Numbered from the stretch's first letter, positions 16,923 through 27,329 are shown. The stretch: 64,000 bases of DNA from Arthrobacter alpinus (GCF_900105965.1 NZ_FNTV01000001.1:558001-622000), one strand, 5' to 3'. Notes: generated by a model not told the origin, from the letters alone. A program made the numbers and translations.

Positions 16923-17588
16923 ATGAATGTCGGAACTATACAGACCGTAGCGACCCTGCAGATGGCAGTCGTCGGATGCGACTACGTCACGAATCTCGGC
17001 CTGTCCCAACTCTTGAACCGCGCCAATTACATCAATGTGTTGGCTTCCGTGCCCAGCTTGCCAGCTCTCAATTCGGTCATGGAAACATCTAACGTGGATC
17101 TGGTTCTCATTGATGCGGGCATTCCACTCATGGACTTGATGCACATTTGCCGGGAACTTGCCGCGGCGGAAACCTCGCCCACCGTGGTGGTGATGGGGGA
17201 CCTGCCCTTTGAAGTTACCGAATCCCTCATCTTTGCCGGTGTTAGCGCAATCCTGAACAATGGCGTGGTTGCGGAAGATATTCCCACTGCTTTGCGCATG
17301 GCTCATCGAGGTGGCGCAGTGTTAGTCAACAAGGGCTCCCGTCTTGCCTTGATGGAGCGCAGCAACAGCTACGATATTGGCAATCGCGTTCGCTTTGACG
17401 GCCTCAATACTCGCGAACGAGCCGTGGCCCTCGGCGTTGCTGAAGGGAAGTCCAACGGACAATTGGCCTCGGAACTTCATGTCAGTGAAGCAACGGTGAA
17501 GCTTCTGGTTTCAAACGTCATGGGTAAGCTACGTGTTTCCAATCGAGTCCAGATCGCCGTTGTGGTCACCAAAGCCCGTCTCGTCTGA
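16923..17588 (+). CDS. LuxR-family response regulator with degenerate receiver
   Basis: A 221-residue NarL/FixJ-type regulator with an N-terminal receiver-like domain and a C-terminal LuxR helix-turn-helix (residues ~158-215; LNTRERAVALGVAEGKSNGQ, then SEATVKLLVSNVMGKL). The presumed phospho-acceptor Asp64 is kept (VLIDAG). However, the acidic pair after strand 1 is reduced to GCDY, the usual Thr/Ser after strand 4 is Met-Gly (VVVMGD) and the conserved Lys after strand 5 is Asn (AILNNG). Phosphorylation may therefore be absent or atypical. An AAGGG site suits the ATG at 16923; an ATG at 16905 is in frame. No sensor kinase adjoins it. It diverges from the surface-protein operon, which it probably controls. 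Confidence 0.8.
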   Translation: MNVGTIQTVATLQMAVVGCDYVTNLGLSQLLNRANYINVLASVPSLPALNSVMETSNVDLVLIDAGIPLMDLMHICRELAAAETSPTVVVMGDLPFEVTESLIFAGVSAILNNGVVAEDIPTALRMAHRGGAVLVNKGSRLALMERSNSYDIGNRVRFDGLNTRERAVALGVAEGKSNGQLASELHVSEATVKLLVSNVMGKLRVSNRVQIAVVVTKARLV

Positions 17589-17680
17589 ACAGTCGGCTGC
17601 ATGCACCGCGTCTAGCGAGACTCGGCCGAAACATGCCTGTTACAAGAGCGTCGATTGTCCTTTACAAAGACCTTAAAAAT

Positions 17681-17718
17681 GTAACGTGACGGAAATGATT
17701 CGGGTCTCACTTTGAAAC
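17681..17718 (+). promoter_or_regulatory. GlnR box upstream of amtB
   Basis: GTAAC-N6-GAAAT (17681-17696) and GGTCT-N6-GAAAC (17703-17718) are separated by six bases, a 22-base repeat period. This is the a-site/b-site layout described for actinobacterial GlnR operators, with one strong and one weaker half. Location 88 bases before the amtB start supports nitrogen-controlled expression of amtB-glnK. Confidence 0.7.
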
Positions 17719-17806
17719 ACGCAGGACCCAACATTGTAAGAGTCCACATTGCACGGGCCCAAAGAAGCGGCCGGCAGTAACTCTCGCAAGGAAAGGCCAG
17801 AAGCTG

Positions 17807-19168
17807 ATGAATACTGGCGATACAGCTTGGGTCCTAGCATCCGCATCTTTGGTGCTTCTGATGACCCCAGGACTAGCATTTTTTTACGGCGGCATGACCC
17901 GGGCAAAGGGTGTGCTGAACATGATGATGATGAGCTTCGGCGCCATCGCCGTGGTCGGCGTCCTCTGGGTCCTCTTTGGATACTCGGCAGCGTTCGGTAG
18001 CGACGTTGGCGGCGGACTCCTGGGCAACCCGTTCGAAAAGTTCGGTCTCCAGGGTGTTCTTGACACCTCAGACACCATGCCGCTGGTGGGAACCATCCCT
18101 GAGATTGCCTTCGTTGGCTTCCAGGCCGTGTTTGCCATCATCACCGTAGCCCTTATTACCGGTGCCATTGCAGACCGCGCCAAGTTCGGTGCCTGGATGC
18201 TCTTCGCCGCAATCTGGGTCACAGTTGTCTACTTCCCCGTAGCTCACTGGGTCTTCTCCTTTACCGAAGACGCGGAAGGCAACCCCACAGGTGGCTGGAT
18301 CGGCCAGGGTTTGGGTGTTATTGACTTTGCCGGTGGTACTGCTGTTCACATCAATGCCGGTGCAGCAGCTCTGGCCCTGGCCCTGATCCTGGGTAAGCGC
18401 AAGGGCTTCGGCAAGGATTCGAGCCACCGTCCGCACAACCTTCCGTTCGTTATGCTCGGCGCCGGACTTCTCTGGTTTGGCTGGTTTGGTTTCAACGCCG
18501 GCTCCGCCCTGGGTGCCAACGCTGTCGCCGGCTACGCCTGGATCAACACGCTGGCCGCACCTGCCGCAGCAATCTTGGGCTGGCTCTTGGTTGAAAAGCT
18601 CCGTGATGGTCACGCCACTTCCCTCGGTGCCGCATCCGGTGCCGTAGCCGGCCTGGTAGCCATCACCCCCGCATGCTCGGCCTTGACCCCGGTTTGGTCC
18701 CTTGTCCTGGGCCTGATCGCCGGCGTTATCTGCGCACTGGCAGTTGGCTTGAAGTACCGTTTTGGAATTGACGATTCACTGGACGTTGTAGGTGTCCACC
18801 TTGTCGGCGGCATTGTCGGCACGCTGTTCATTGGGCTCGCGGCGGACGAAAACTCGCCGGCAGGTGGCCAGGGTCTTTTCTATGGTGGCGGATTCGAACT
18901 TCTGGGCAAGCAGGCTATCGGCGCATTCGCAGTTATGCTCTACTCCTTCGTGATCGCGTTCGTCATCGGTTGGATCATCAACAAGACCATGGGCTTCCGT
19001 ATCTCGGACGAACATGAAGTAGATGGCATTGACGTCGCCATTCATGCAGAATCAGCTTATGACTTGGGCGGCCGCAACTCCGGTAGCTTCTCGCCCCTCC
19101 TTGAAAAACTCCCTACGGCTTCCGGGTCCAAGGAATCACGTAGCGTGGAAGCGAAGGTAGACGCATGA
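17807..19168 (+). CDS. amtB: Ammonium transporter AmtB
   Basis: A 453-residue Amt/Rh-family ammonium channel with eleven predicted helices. Typical blocks are FFYGGMTRAKGVLNMMMMSF near residues 25-44, AGGTAVHINAG near 175-185 and the C-terminal His-containing DSLDVVGVHLVGGIVG near 325-340. There is no signal peptide, as in Gram-positive Amt proteins. The ATG at 17807 lies downstream of an aaggaaagg-type site and a GlnR box. The stop overlaps glnK by four bases, so the channel and its regulator are co-translated. GlnK would bind its cytoplasmic face to block uptake when nitrogen is sufficient. Confidence 0.96.
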   Translation: MNTGDTAWVLASASLVLLMTPGLAFFYGGMTRAKGVLNMMMMSFGAIAVVGVLWVLFGYSAAFGSDVGGGLLGNPFEKFGLQGVLDTSDTMPLVGTIPEIAFVGFQAVFAIITVALITGAIADRAKFGAWMLFAAIWVTVVYFPVAHWVFSFTEDAEGNPTGGWIGQGLGVIDFAGGTAVHINAGAAALALALILGKRKGFGKDSSHRPHNLPFVMLGAGLLWFGWFGFNAGSALGANAVAGYAWINTLAAPAAAILGWLLVEKLRDGHATSLGAASGAVAGLVAITPACSALTPVWSLVLGLIAGVICALAVGLKYRFGIDDSLDVVGVHLVGGIVGTLFIGLAADENSPAGGQGLFYGGGFELLGKQAIGAFAVMLYSFVIAFVIGWIINKTMGFRISDEHEVDGIDVAIHAESAYDLGGRNSGSFSPLLEKLPTASGSKESRSVEAKVDA

Positions 19169-19503
19169 AACTAATTACGGCGATCATCCGCCCGGAACAA
19201 CTGGACGATGTCCGCAACGCCTTGGAAAGCTACGGTGTTCAAGGACTCACAGTCAGCGGCGCGCACGGCTACGGCCGCCAACGCGGCCACACCGAGGTTT
19301 ACCGCGGTGCCGAGTACACGGTGGACTTGCACCCGAAGATCCGGATCGAAGTCCTTGCCAGCGATGAGCAAGCTTACGATCTCATGGACATCATCGTTGC
19401 CAGCTCCAACACCGGTACCGCAGGTGATGGCAAGGTTTGGATGATCGAGGTTTACGAGGCAGTCCGGGTCCGGACCGGCGAACGCGGCGTAGCCGCCATC
19501 TAA
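19165..19503 (+). CDS. glnK: PII nitrogen regulatory protein GlnK
   Basis: A 112-residue PII signal protein of normal length. The T-loop carries Tyr51 (RGAEYTVDLHPK) and Tyr46, and the C-terminal signature is SSNTGTAGDGKVWM. In actinobacteria Tyr51 is usually modified by adenylylation by GlnD. It overlaps amtB by four bases. The usual third gene of the actinobacterial set, glnD, is absent: the next gene is zwf on the other strand. Modification would need a GlnD encoded elsewhere, or regulation may rely on ATP/ADP/2-oxoglutarate binding alone. Confidence 0.96.
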   Translation: MKLITAIIRPEQLDDVRNALESYGVQGLTVSGAHGYGRQRGHTEVYRGAEYTVDLHPKIRIEVLASDEQAYDLMDIIVASSNTGTAGDGKVWMIEVYEAVRVRTGERGVAAI

Positions 19504-19573
19504 GTAAATTCAGTGGGCCCACGCGCCCGTGGGTTTCCTGGCTGAGCTTGCGAGGTTGGGGAGGGTGCGGGGA

Positions 19574-19625
19574 ACGACGGCGGCCGTTGGGTGAGTTTCA
19601 AAACTCACCCAACGGCCGCCGTCGT
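19574..19625. terminator. Perfect 25-bp palindrome of the ACGACGGCGG family
   Basis: Arms 19574-19598 and 19601-19625 are exact complements with a CA loop. It lies between the convergent glnK and zwf genes and probably terminates both. Confidence 0.7.
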
Positions 19626-19636
19626 ACTTGTGCCTG

Positions 19637-21118
19637 CTAGTCGCTGCTGGTGGTCCACTGCGCCGGACCCGTGGTACCGGCTGCGTATTCCTCCATGGGG
19701 ACCTCATTTGCCTTCCATGCGGCAAATGCCGGCTCCACGATCCGCCAGCATTCCTCTGCGGTGTCGCCGCGAACGGAGAGGAGTGGATCCGCGCTGAGGA
19801 CGCCGTCGAGCACTTCACCGTAGGGCAGAAGGGGGTCACTGGCCAGCTTTGCCTCCAGCTGAACGCGATCCAGCGTGAAAAGGTCGCCGGGGCCATTGAC
19901 ATCCAGGTCCAGGGTGAGAGTCTCCGGGCCAAAGCCAATGTGAAGGCGGGTGGGGGAGTCAGTTCCCTTGAAGCCCACGGGAAGGTGCGGAACTGGTTTA
20001 AAGGTCACCACGGCCTCTTTGCGGGTTCGTCCCAAGGCCTTGCCGGAGCGCAGAATGAATGGGACACCGGCCCAACGCCAATTGTTGACAAAGACCTCCA
20101 CCTCAGCCAGCGTCTCCGTGCCATTTGCCGGATCCACGCCCTCCTCGTCCAAATAGTTTGGGACGGTTCGTTCGGCAATGGTCCCTGCTGTGTAGCGGGC
20201 ACGGCGGGTGTGTCCGGCGAGGTCGCCATTGCGGCCTATGCTGCTGGCTCGAAGCACCGAGGCAATGTTGGAGCGGACATCGTGCTCGTCAAGCGTGGCC
20301 GGCGGCTCCATGGCCATTATTGCCATGATTTGCAGGAGGTGGCTTTGAATCATGTCGCGTCCGGCGCCGGCATGATCGTAGTAGCGGGCACGGTTCTCCA
20401 AGGTCAGGGGTTCATCAAAAACAATCTCGACTTTTTCAATGTGGTCGCCGTTCCAGGAATGCTCCAGCAACCTGTTGGCGAAACGCAGCCCCATGATGTT
20501 AAGAACCGTGGACTTGCCCAGGAAATGATCAACGCGGTGAATATGATCCTCCTGGACGAGCCGGGCCAAGGTGGCGTTCAGGAGTTGCGCCGACTCTGTA
20601 CTCGAACCAAACGGCTTCTCCATGACCAGCCTGGTGCCGGCGGGCAAATCTTTTTTGGCAAGAATTTCACAAGCCTTTTGACTCACCGCGGGCGGCAGCG
20701 CGAAGTACAACGCCACGGGCCCCTCGATATCCTTCAAGAACGCACCCAACGCGCCCTTGGCCGTGACATCAAGCTGGTGATAGGTGCTGTCCTTTTGAAC
20801 GCTCGTGAGCTCGGCAATACCGGCCTCAGTTGACGCGCCGCCAGGTCTTAGGGCATCGGCGAAGCTGTCCGTGAGCCGTTCCTGCCACTGTTGGGCTGGC
20901 CACGCATCGTTTCCGGCACCCACCAACTTCAAGCCAGGGGCACGGCCGGAGGCAATAAGCCTGGCAACACCTGGCAAGAGCAGCCGCCCGGTGAGATCGC
21001 CGGAAGCACCCAAAATCACCAATGTCTTAATGCGCCCGCCTGGGCTGGCAGCGGCTGCCGGGGACCCGGCGTCGTGCGTGGCGGTGGACTGTGGACCGGA
21101 TTTGGAAGAGGTTTTCAT
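19637..21118 (-). CDS. zwf: Glucose-6-phosphate dehydrogenase
   Basis: A 493-residue NADP-linked glucose-6-phosphate dehydrogenase, first step of the oxidative pentose phosphate pathway. It has a nucleotide-binding N-terminus with a GASGDLTGRLL block near residue 30-40 and the active-site signature RVDHFLGKSTV near residue 200. The YFALPP and EKPFG segments are in the expected order. The ATG at 21118 was chosen; a GTG at 21121 is immediately upstream. The enzyme that uses its downstream product, 6-phosphogluconate dehydrogenase, is encoded at 59246-60697 and not adjacent. The gene lies between glnK and ffh, on the opposite strand. Confidence 0.95.
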   Translation of the reverse strand: MKTSSKSGPQSTATHDAGSPAAAASPGGRIKTLVILGASGDLTGRLLLPGVARLIASGRAPGLKLVGAGNDAWPAQQWQERLTDSFADALRPGGASTEAGIAELTSVQKDSTYHQLDVTAKGALGAFLKDIEGPVALYFALPPAVSQKACEILAKKDLPAGTRLVMEKPFGSSTESAQLLNATLARLVQEDHIHRVDHFLGKSTVLNIMGLRFANRLLEHSWNGDHIEKVEIVFDEPLTLENRARYYDHAGAGRDMIQSHLLQIMAIMAMEPPATLDEHDVRSNIASVLRASSIGRNGDLAGHTRRARYTAGTIAERTVPNYLDEEGVDPANGTETLAEVEVFVNNWRWAGVPFILRSGKALGRTRKEAVVTFKPVPHLPVGFKGTDSPTRLHIGFGPETLTLDLDVNGPGDLFTLDRVQLEAKLASDPLLPYGEVLDGVLSADPLLSVRGDTAEECWRIVEPAFAAWKANEVPMEEYAAGTTGPAQWTTSSD

Positions 21119-21425
21119 CACGGAATCAGCATGCCACTAAGCCGCGGCAAATTCAGCCCACTTGAGCCGGGCATGTTTGAATATTTACCCACGGGAAAAT
21201 CGTAGGAAGTCAATCGGAATCCGTTGGCGACGCGTGCAGCGAAGGGGCCCGCAAGTTGGTACCCTTGATAGTTGAGTCCCTCAGGAAAGGGAGTGGGGCA
21301 GCGAAAATGCTGGCCCGCCGGTCTCATCCTGAATATCGAAAATTGCCGCGCCCCTTGCGCGGGCAGGCCTAGCTGCCGGTCCGCGCGGGCGTCGGTTAAT
21401 CCCTGACGAAAGAAGTACGCGGCGC

Positions 21426-23000
21426 GTGTTCAACTCACTATCTGATCGGTTGACAGCAACCTTCAAAAACCTCCGTGGCAAGGGCCGGCTCAGCGAGGCC
21501 GACGTCGATGCCACAGTGCGCGAGATCCGTCGCGCCCTGCTGGATGCCGACGTTGCCGTTCCCGTAGTTCGCGAATTCACCGCAAAGGTACGCGAACGCG
21601 CACTCGGTGCGGAGGTCAACGACGCCCTGAACCCGGCGCAGCAGATCGTCAAGATCGTCAACGAGGAACTTGTTGCCATTCTCGGTGGGGAAACCCGCCG
21701 CATCAACCTGGCCAAGAACCCGCCCACCGTGATCATGCTGGCCGGTTTGCAGGGTGCAGGCAAGACCACGCTTGCCGGAAAGCTGTCCAAGTGGCTCAAG
21801 GGCCAGGGCCACAGCCCGCTGTTGGTCGCCGCGGATCTCCAGCGTCCCAACGCCGTCAAGCAGCTCCAGGTTAACGGTGAGCGCGCGGGCGTTCCCGTCT
21901 TCGCCCCGCACCCAGGCGTCAGCAGCGAATTTGAAAGTGCCACGGGCGATCCCGTAGCCGTCGCCATGGCCGGTTTGGCCGAAGCCAAGTCCAAGCTGTA
22001 CGACGTGGTCATTGTTGACACCGCCGGCCGCTTGGGTATCGACGCCGAGCTGATGAAGCAGGCCGCGGACATCCGCGCCGCCATCAACCCCGACGAAGTG
22101 CTCTTCGTCATCGATGCCATGATCGGCCAGGACGCCGTCAACACGGCCCAGGCGTTCAACGAGGGTGTCAACTTCACAGGCGTTGTGCTCACCAAGCTCG
22201 ACGGCGACGCCCGCGGTGGTGCCGCCCTCTCGGTGGCTTCCATCACGGGCAAGCCCGTCATGTTCGCCTCCACCGGCGAGTCCCTGGACGACTTTGAACT
22301 GTTCCACCCTGACCGCATGGCCAGTCGCATCCTCGACATGGGTGACGTACTTACGCTCATCGAGCAGGCTGAAAAGAACTGGGACAAGGGCGAAGCCGAG
22401 CGGATGGCGAAGAAGTTCGCCGACCAGGAAGACTTCACCCTGGATGACTTCCTGGCCCAGATGCAGCAAATTCGCAAAATGGGCTCCATGAAGAAGATGC
22501 TCATGATGATGCCGGGTGCCGCCGGAATGCGCCAGCAGCTCGAGAACTTCGACGAGCGTGAGATCGACCGCGTCGAGGCCATTGTCCGCTCCATGACCCC
22601 GCACGAGCGTGTTGCGCCGAAGATCGTGAACGGATCACGCCGCGCCCGCATTGCCAAGGGTTCAGGTGTTCACGTCTCCGAGGTCAACGGCCTGCTGGAG
22701 CGCTTCGGCCAGGCCCAGAAGATGATGAAAAAGATGGCCCAGGGTGGCGGCATTCCCGGCATGCCGGGTGTTGCTGGCCCCGGCGGCTTCAACAGCGCCC
22801 GCAAGGGAAAGCAGGGCCCCAAGAAGAAGGCCAAGTCAGGCAACCCGGCCAAGGCCGCGGCTGAGCTGAAGGCGGCGCAGGAGAAGGCCAACGCACCCAA
22901 GGCCCTGCCCACGGGTGCCGCCTTTGGTGCCGGCGCCGAAGACTTTGATCCGGCAAGCCTGAACCTGCCCAAGGGATTTGAGAAGTTCCTGGGTAAGTAG
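21426..23000 (+). CDS. ffh: Signal recognition particle protein Ffh (SRP54)
   Basis: A 524-residue SRP GTPase with a GTG start. The N domain is followed by the G domain motifs GLQGAGKTTLAGK near residue 108-120, AADLQRPNAVKQLQ, VDTAGRLGID and TKLDGDARGG. The C-terminal Met-rich M domain (MGSMKKMLMMMPG near residue 355) binds signal sequences and 4.5S RNA. The tail is Gly/Lys/Ala-rich and longer than in many bacteria. In many actinobacteria ffh is near rpsP; here about 5 kb of unrelated genes separates them. Confidence 0.97.
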   Translation: MFNSLSDRLTATFKNLRGKGRLSEADVDATVREIRRALLDADVAVPVVREFTAKVRERALGAEVNDALNPAQQIVKIVNEELVAILGGETRRINLAKNPPTVIMLAGLQGAGKTTLAGKLSKWLKGQGHSPLLVAADLQRPNAVKQLQVNGERAGVPVFAPHPGVSSEFESATGDPVAVAMAGLAEAKSKLYDVVIVDTAGRLGIDAELMKQAADIRAAINPDEVLFVIDAMIGQDAVNTAQAFNEGVNFTGVVLTKLDGDARGGAALSVASITGKPVMFASTGESLDDFELFHPDRMASRILDMGDVLTLIEQAEKNWDKGEAERMAKKFADQEDFTLDDFLAQMQQIRKMGSMKKMLMMMPGAAGMRQQLENFDEREIDRVEAIVRSMTPHERVAPKIVNGSRRARIAKGSGVHVSEVNGLLERFGQAQKMMKKMAQGGGIPGMPGVAGPGGFNSARKGKQGPKKKAKSGNPAKAAAELKAAQEKANAPKALPTGAAFGAGAEDFDPASLNLPKGFEKFLGK

Positions 23001-23014
23001 TCTTGCTGCGCTGG

Positions 23015-23059
23015 AAGGCCCCGTTCGCTGCGTTAATCTTCGACGCCGGACGGGGCCTT
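23015..23059 (+). terminator. ffh terminator
   Basis: AAGGCCCCGT at 23015-23024 pairs with ACGGGGCCTT at 23050-23059, followed by a T-rich step. It starts 15 bases after the ffh stop. Confidence 0.7.
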
Positions 23060-23196
23060 TCGCTGTCTCGGCGCGGCGGTGGCTGGTCGGAACGACGCGA
23101 CAGACTCACACGATGTGGGCGACACCTAACGCGCAAACATCGCGGCCAGGTGGCGAAATCGGGCAACTTGCCAGCCCCATCCGGTAATCTGCACCA

Positions 23197-23916
23197 ATGA
23201 GTAAAACCCGGATTGTGTTTGTGCACGGCATGGACGGCTATGGGATTGCAGCCTGGCCCGCCCAGCATCTCTTGGCCGGGAACTATGATTGTCTCTTTCT
23301 CAAGCGGACTGGTTTTGACGCTACCGAACCACCTGTAGCAACAGATTTTGAGGCCGACGCCCGCATCGTTACTGACGCATTGGGACAGGGCGGACATCTT
23401 GTGGCCCATGCACAAGGTGCCATCGCCGCAGTGATGGCAGCGGTGGAGCGCCCTGATCTGGTCAAGTCGCTGGTTCTGGTCGAGCCGGCCTTGCTGTCAC
23501 TCACGGCAGAACTTCCGGCAACTACGGCCTACCGCGAATACGTTGAGCCACTGTTTGCCCGCAGCGCCGAACTCACCGACACCGCCTTCTCAGCAGAGTT
23601 TCGACGATTGACAGCATCCATGGCAGGTACCGCAGCGGTGCGGACGGTCCCGGCCGAGTCATCAGCCAGAATTGCCGCCCGCATCCACCTGCAGGCACCG
23701 CAGTGGGAAGCCCCATTGCACATAGTTCCCGGAGTTCCCACGCTTGTGCTGACCGGTGGGTGGGAGCCTCTCTATGAAGAGATTGCCGAGTACCTCACCA
23801 CGACGGGGGCCCTTCACCGCATGGCCCCGGGCGGCCACCGCCCACACGACACTCCTGCCGGGGCTGCGATGATCACTGAATTCATCGCAGCCCAAGAGGA
23901 CGCTGCCGGCGCCTAA
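23197..23916 (+). CDS. Alpha/beta-hydrolase-fold protein lacking the nucleophile serine
   Basis: A 239-residue alpha/beta-hydrolase-fold protein: HGMDGYG oxyanion loop near residue 10, elbow region HLVAHAQGAIAAV near 67-79, a late Asp-free GGWEPLY segment and a terminal GGHRPHD His. In active members the elbow reads GxSxG; here residues 70-74 are AHAQG, so the nucleophile position (72) is Ala and the first Gly is Ala. Hydrolysis by the standard mechanism is unlikely. It may be a binding protein, a non-hydrolytic lyase-like enzyme, or inactive. The ATG at 23197 follows the ffh terminator region. It converges with thiC. Confidence 0.75.
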   Translation: MSKTRIVFVHGMDGYGIAAWPAQHLLAGNYDCLFLKRTGFDATEPPVATDFEADARIVTDALGQGGHLVAHAQGAIAAVMAAVERPDLVKSLVLVEPALLSLTAELPATTAYREYVEPLFARSAELTDTAFSAEFRRLTASMAGTAAVRTVPAESSARIAARIHLQAPQWEAPLHIVPGVPTLVLTGGWEPLYEEIAEYLTTTGALHRMAPGGHRPHDTPAGAAMITEFIAAQEDAAGA

Positions 23917-23926
23917 CCCGGCGCAT

Positions 23927-25770
<1,844 letters not shown>

Positions 25771-25826
25771 TCAGAGTCGAAGCTACACGATCAACGGGGT
25801 CCGATGTCAAGCCGTAGGATCGGTGC

Positions 25827-26333
25827 ATGCTTGAAATACGTCCCGCCGCACTGAGTGAGTTTGCGCTGCTGCCCTCCATCGAGGCCGAGGCAGACGCGGC
25901 TTTTGAAACACTGGATCCACCGCTGAGCACCTCCGATTTTCCGCCGCCGGCCCTGCCCGCCGATTACGCGGCTGCCTTTCACATCATGGTGGCCGGGCGG
26001 CCCCCGGCGGGCTTTGTTCGCTTGGAAATTGTTGACGGTCAGGCGCATCTGGAGCAGTTGGCAGTGAGCCCCGAGTATGCGCGACAGGGTATTGGCAGAG
26101 CTCTCGTCAGCGCTGCCAAGGCATGGGCACTCGAGGCAGGTTTTCATTCCATGACCCTGTGCACCTTTGCCGATGTCCCCTTCAACGCACCCTTCTATGC
26201 CAGTTGCGGATTTAGTGAGCTTCCCCACAGTGAGTGGACCCCGGGGCTGGCCAGGATGCGAGAGCACGAGGCTGCGCTAGATGCCGCGGGCAGGAGGGTT
26301 GTCATGAAAATAAAACTAACCACCCAGGAATAA
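25827..26333 (+). CDS. GNAT-family N-acetyltransferase
   Basis: A 168-residue acetyltransferase of the GNAT fold. The acetyl-CoA-binding motif A is visible as LEQLAVSPEYARQGIGRAL near residues 70-90, followed by AKAWALEAGFHSMTL and FYASCGF. It acetylates an unknown amine or protein. The ATG at 25827 diverges from thiC. Its stop codon overlaps the left edge of a perfect palindrome that lies before the VOC gene, so the two genes may not be co-transcribed. Confidence 0.85.
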   Translation: MLEIRPAALSEFALLPSIEAEADAAFETLDPPLSTSDFPPPALPADYAAAFHIMVAGRPPAGFVRLEIVDGQAHLEQLAVSPEYARQGIGRALVSAAKAWALEAGFHSMTLCTFADVPFNAPFYASCGFSELPHSEWTPGLARMREHEAALDAAGRRVVMKIKLTTQE

Positions 26334-26348
26334 CTTGAAGCTTCAAGT
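26333..26348. promoter_or_regulatory. Perfect 16-bp palindrome before VOC dioxygenase
   Basis: ACTTGAAG directly abuts its complement CTTCAAGT. The site is 41 bases before the VOC start and just upstream of a promoter-like TTTGCTACTATAT stretch. It is a good candidate operator, for example of a MarR-type repressor responding to aromatic or quinone compounds, but no regulator gene adjoins it. Confidence 0.5.
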
Positions 26349-26388
26349 AGTTTGCTACTATATGAGTACAACAAACCTTGGAGACATC

Positions 26389-27273
26389 ATGACTGCACGC
26401 AACGATCTACTTTCCGCCGACCTTACGATGGGCACCGTGATGCTCAAGGTTGGTGACATGACGATGATGAGCAACTATTACCAGAAGGCCCTCGGTCTGG
26501 ACATCGTTGCCGAAGCCGATGGAGGCCAGTATCTGGGCCGCGGCAGCACCCCGCTGGTGCACTTGCAGCCTGCCGGCGGCCTCCACATTCCCGGACGCGG
26601 TGAAGCCGGGCTGTTCCACACCGCCCTGCTGTTCAATGACCAGGCGTCCCTTGCCGCAACCGTGGCCACCGCTGCCCAGTACAGCCCCCAGGCATTTGCC
26701 GGCAGCGCCGATCATCTAGTCTCCGAGGCCTTCTACTTCACCGATCCTGAGGGTAACGGCATTGAGCTTTACTGGGACCGCCCGCGTGATTCCTGGGCTT
26801 GGAGCAACGGTGAAGTTGAGATGGACTCCCTGGCGCTCTCGCCCCAGCACTATCTCCAGCAGCACCTGACAGAAGAGGCCGTTGTTGGACAGCGCCAATC
26901 CGGCGCTGACATTGGGCACGTCCACCTGCAGGTTGGTGATGTGAAAACGGCCGAGAAGTTTTACGTTGACACGCTCGGCTTCGAAAAGACCTCCAGCTTT
27001 CATGGCCAGGCCCTGTTTGTTTCGGCCGGCGGCTACCACCACCACATGGCCATGAATGTTTGGAACAGCCGCGGCGCCGGTCCGCGTAAGGACACGTTGG
27101 GCCTGGGTGAGGTGCTCATCCAGCTGCCGGGCCAGGACGACGTCGGGGCCCTCCACGAGCGTTTGGCCCACCATGGCATTGCGGTTGCCAATACTGGCGC
27201 CGAGATCACATTTAACGATCCGTGGAGCAACCAAATTCGCGTTAGTGTTGATTCCGGACAGTCCGCCAAGTAA
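26389..27273 (+). CDS. Two-domain VOC-family ring-cleaving dioxygenase-like protein
   Basis: A 294-residue protein with two vicinal-oxygen-chelate (glyoxalase) modules: the first at residues ~10-130, with YFTDPEGNGIELYWDRP, and the second at ~165-290, starting GHVHLQVGDVKTAEKFY, with HHHMAMNVWNSRG. This layout is that of CatE/MhqO-type catechol-2,3-dioxygenase-like proteins, often induced by quinones. The ATG at 26389 follows TTGGAGAC and was preferred over a 26335 start, because the earlier start would overlap the palindrome. Metal ligands fit His and Glu positions in the first module; the last module ends in NDPWSNQIRV. Confidence 0.85.
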   Translation: MTARNDLLSADLTMGTVMLKVGDMTMMSNYYQKALGLDIVAEADGGQYLGRGSTPLVHLQPAGGLHIPGRGEAGLFHTALLFNDQASLAATVATAAQYSPQAFAGSADHLVSEAFYFTDPEGNGIELYWDRPRDSWAWSNGEVEMDSLALSPQHYLQQHLTEEAVVGQRQSGADIGHVHLQVGDVKTAEKFYVDTLGFEKTSSFHGQALFVSAGGYHHHMAMNVWNSRGAGPRKDTLGLGEVLIQLPGQDDVGALHERLAHHGIAVANTGAEITFNDPWSNQIRVSVDSGQSAK

Positions 27274-27329
27274 TAGGTGGGCGCCCTGGCACTCCTGCGT
27301 GTCGGACCACCAACTTGAAAGGCTTGTGC

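Noticed and set aside
21281..22657. Long minus-strand frames opposite ffh
   Set aside because: They mirror the GC-rich codon pattern of ffh and encode Ser/Arg-rich composition without domains.
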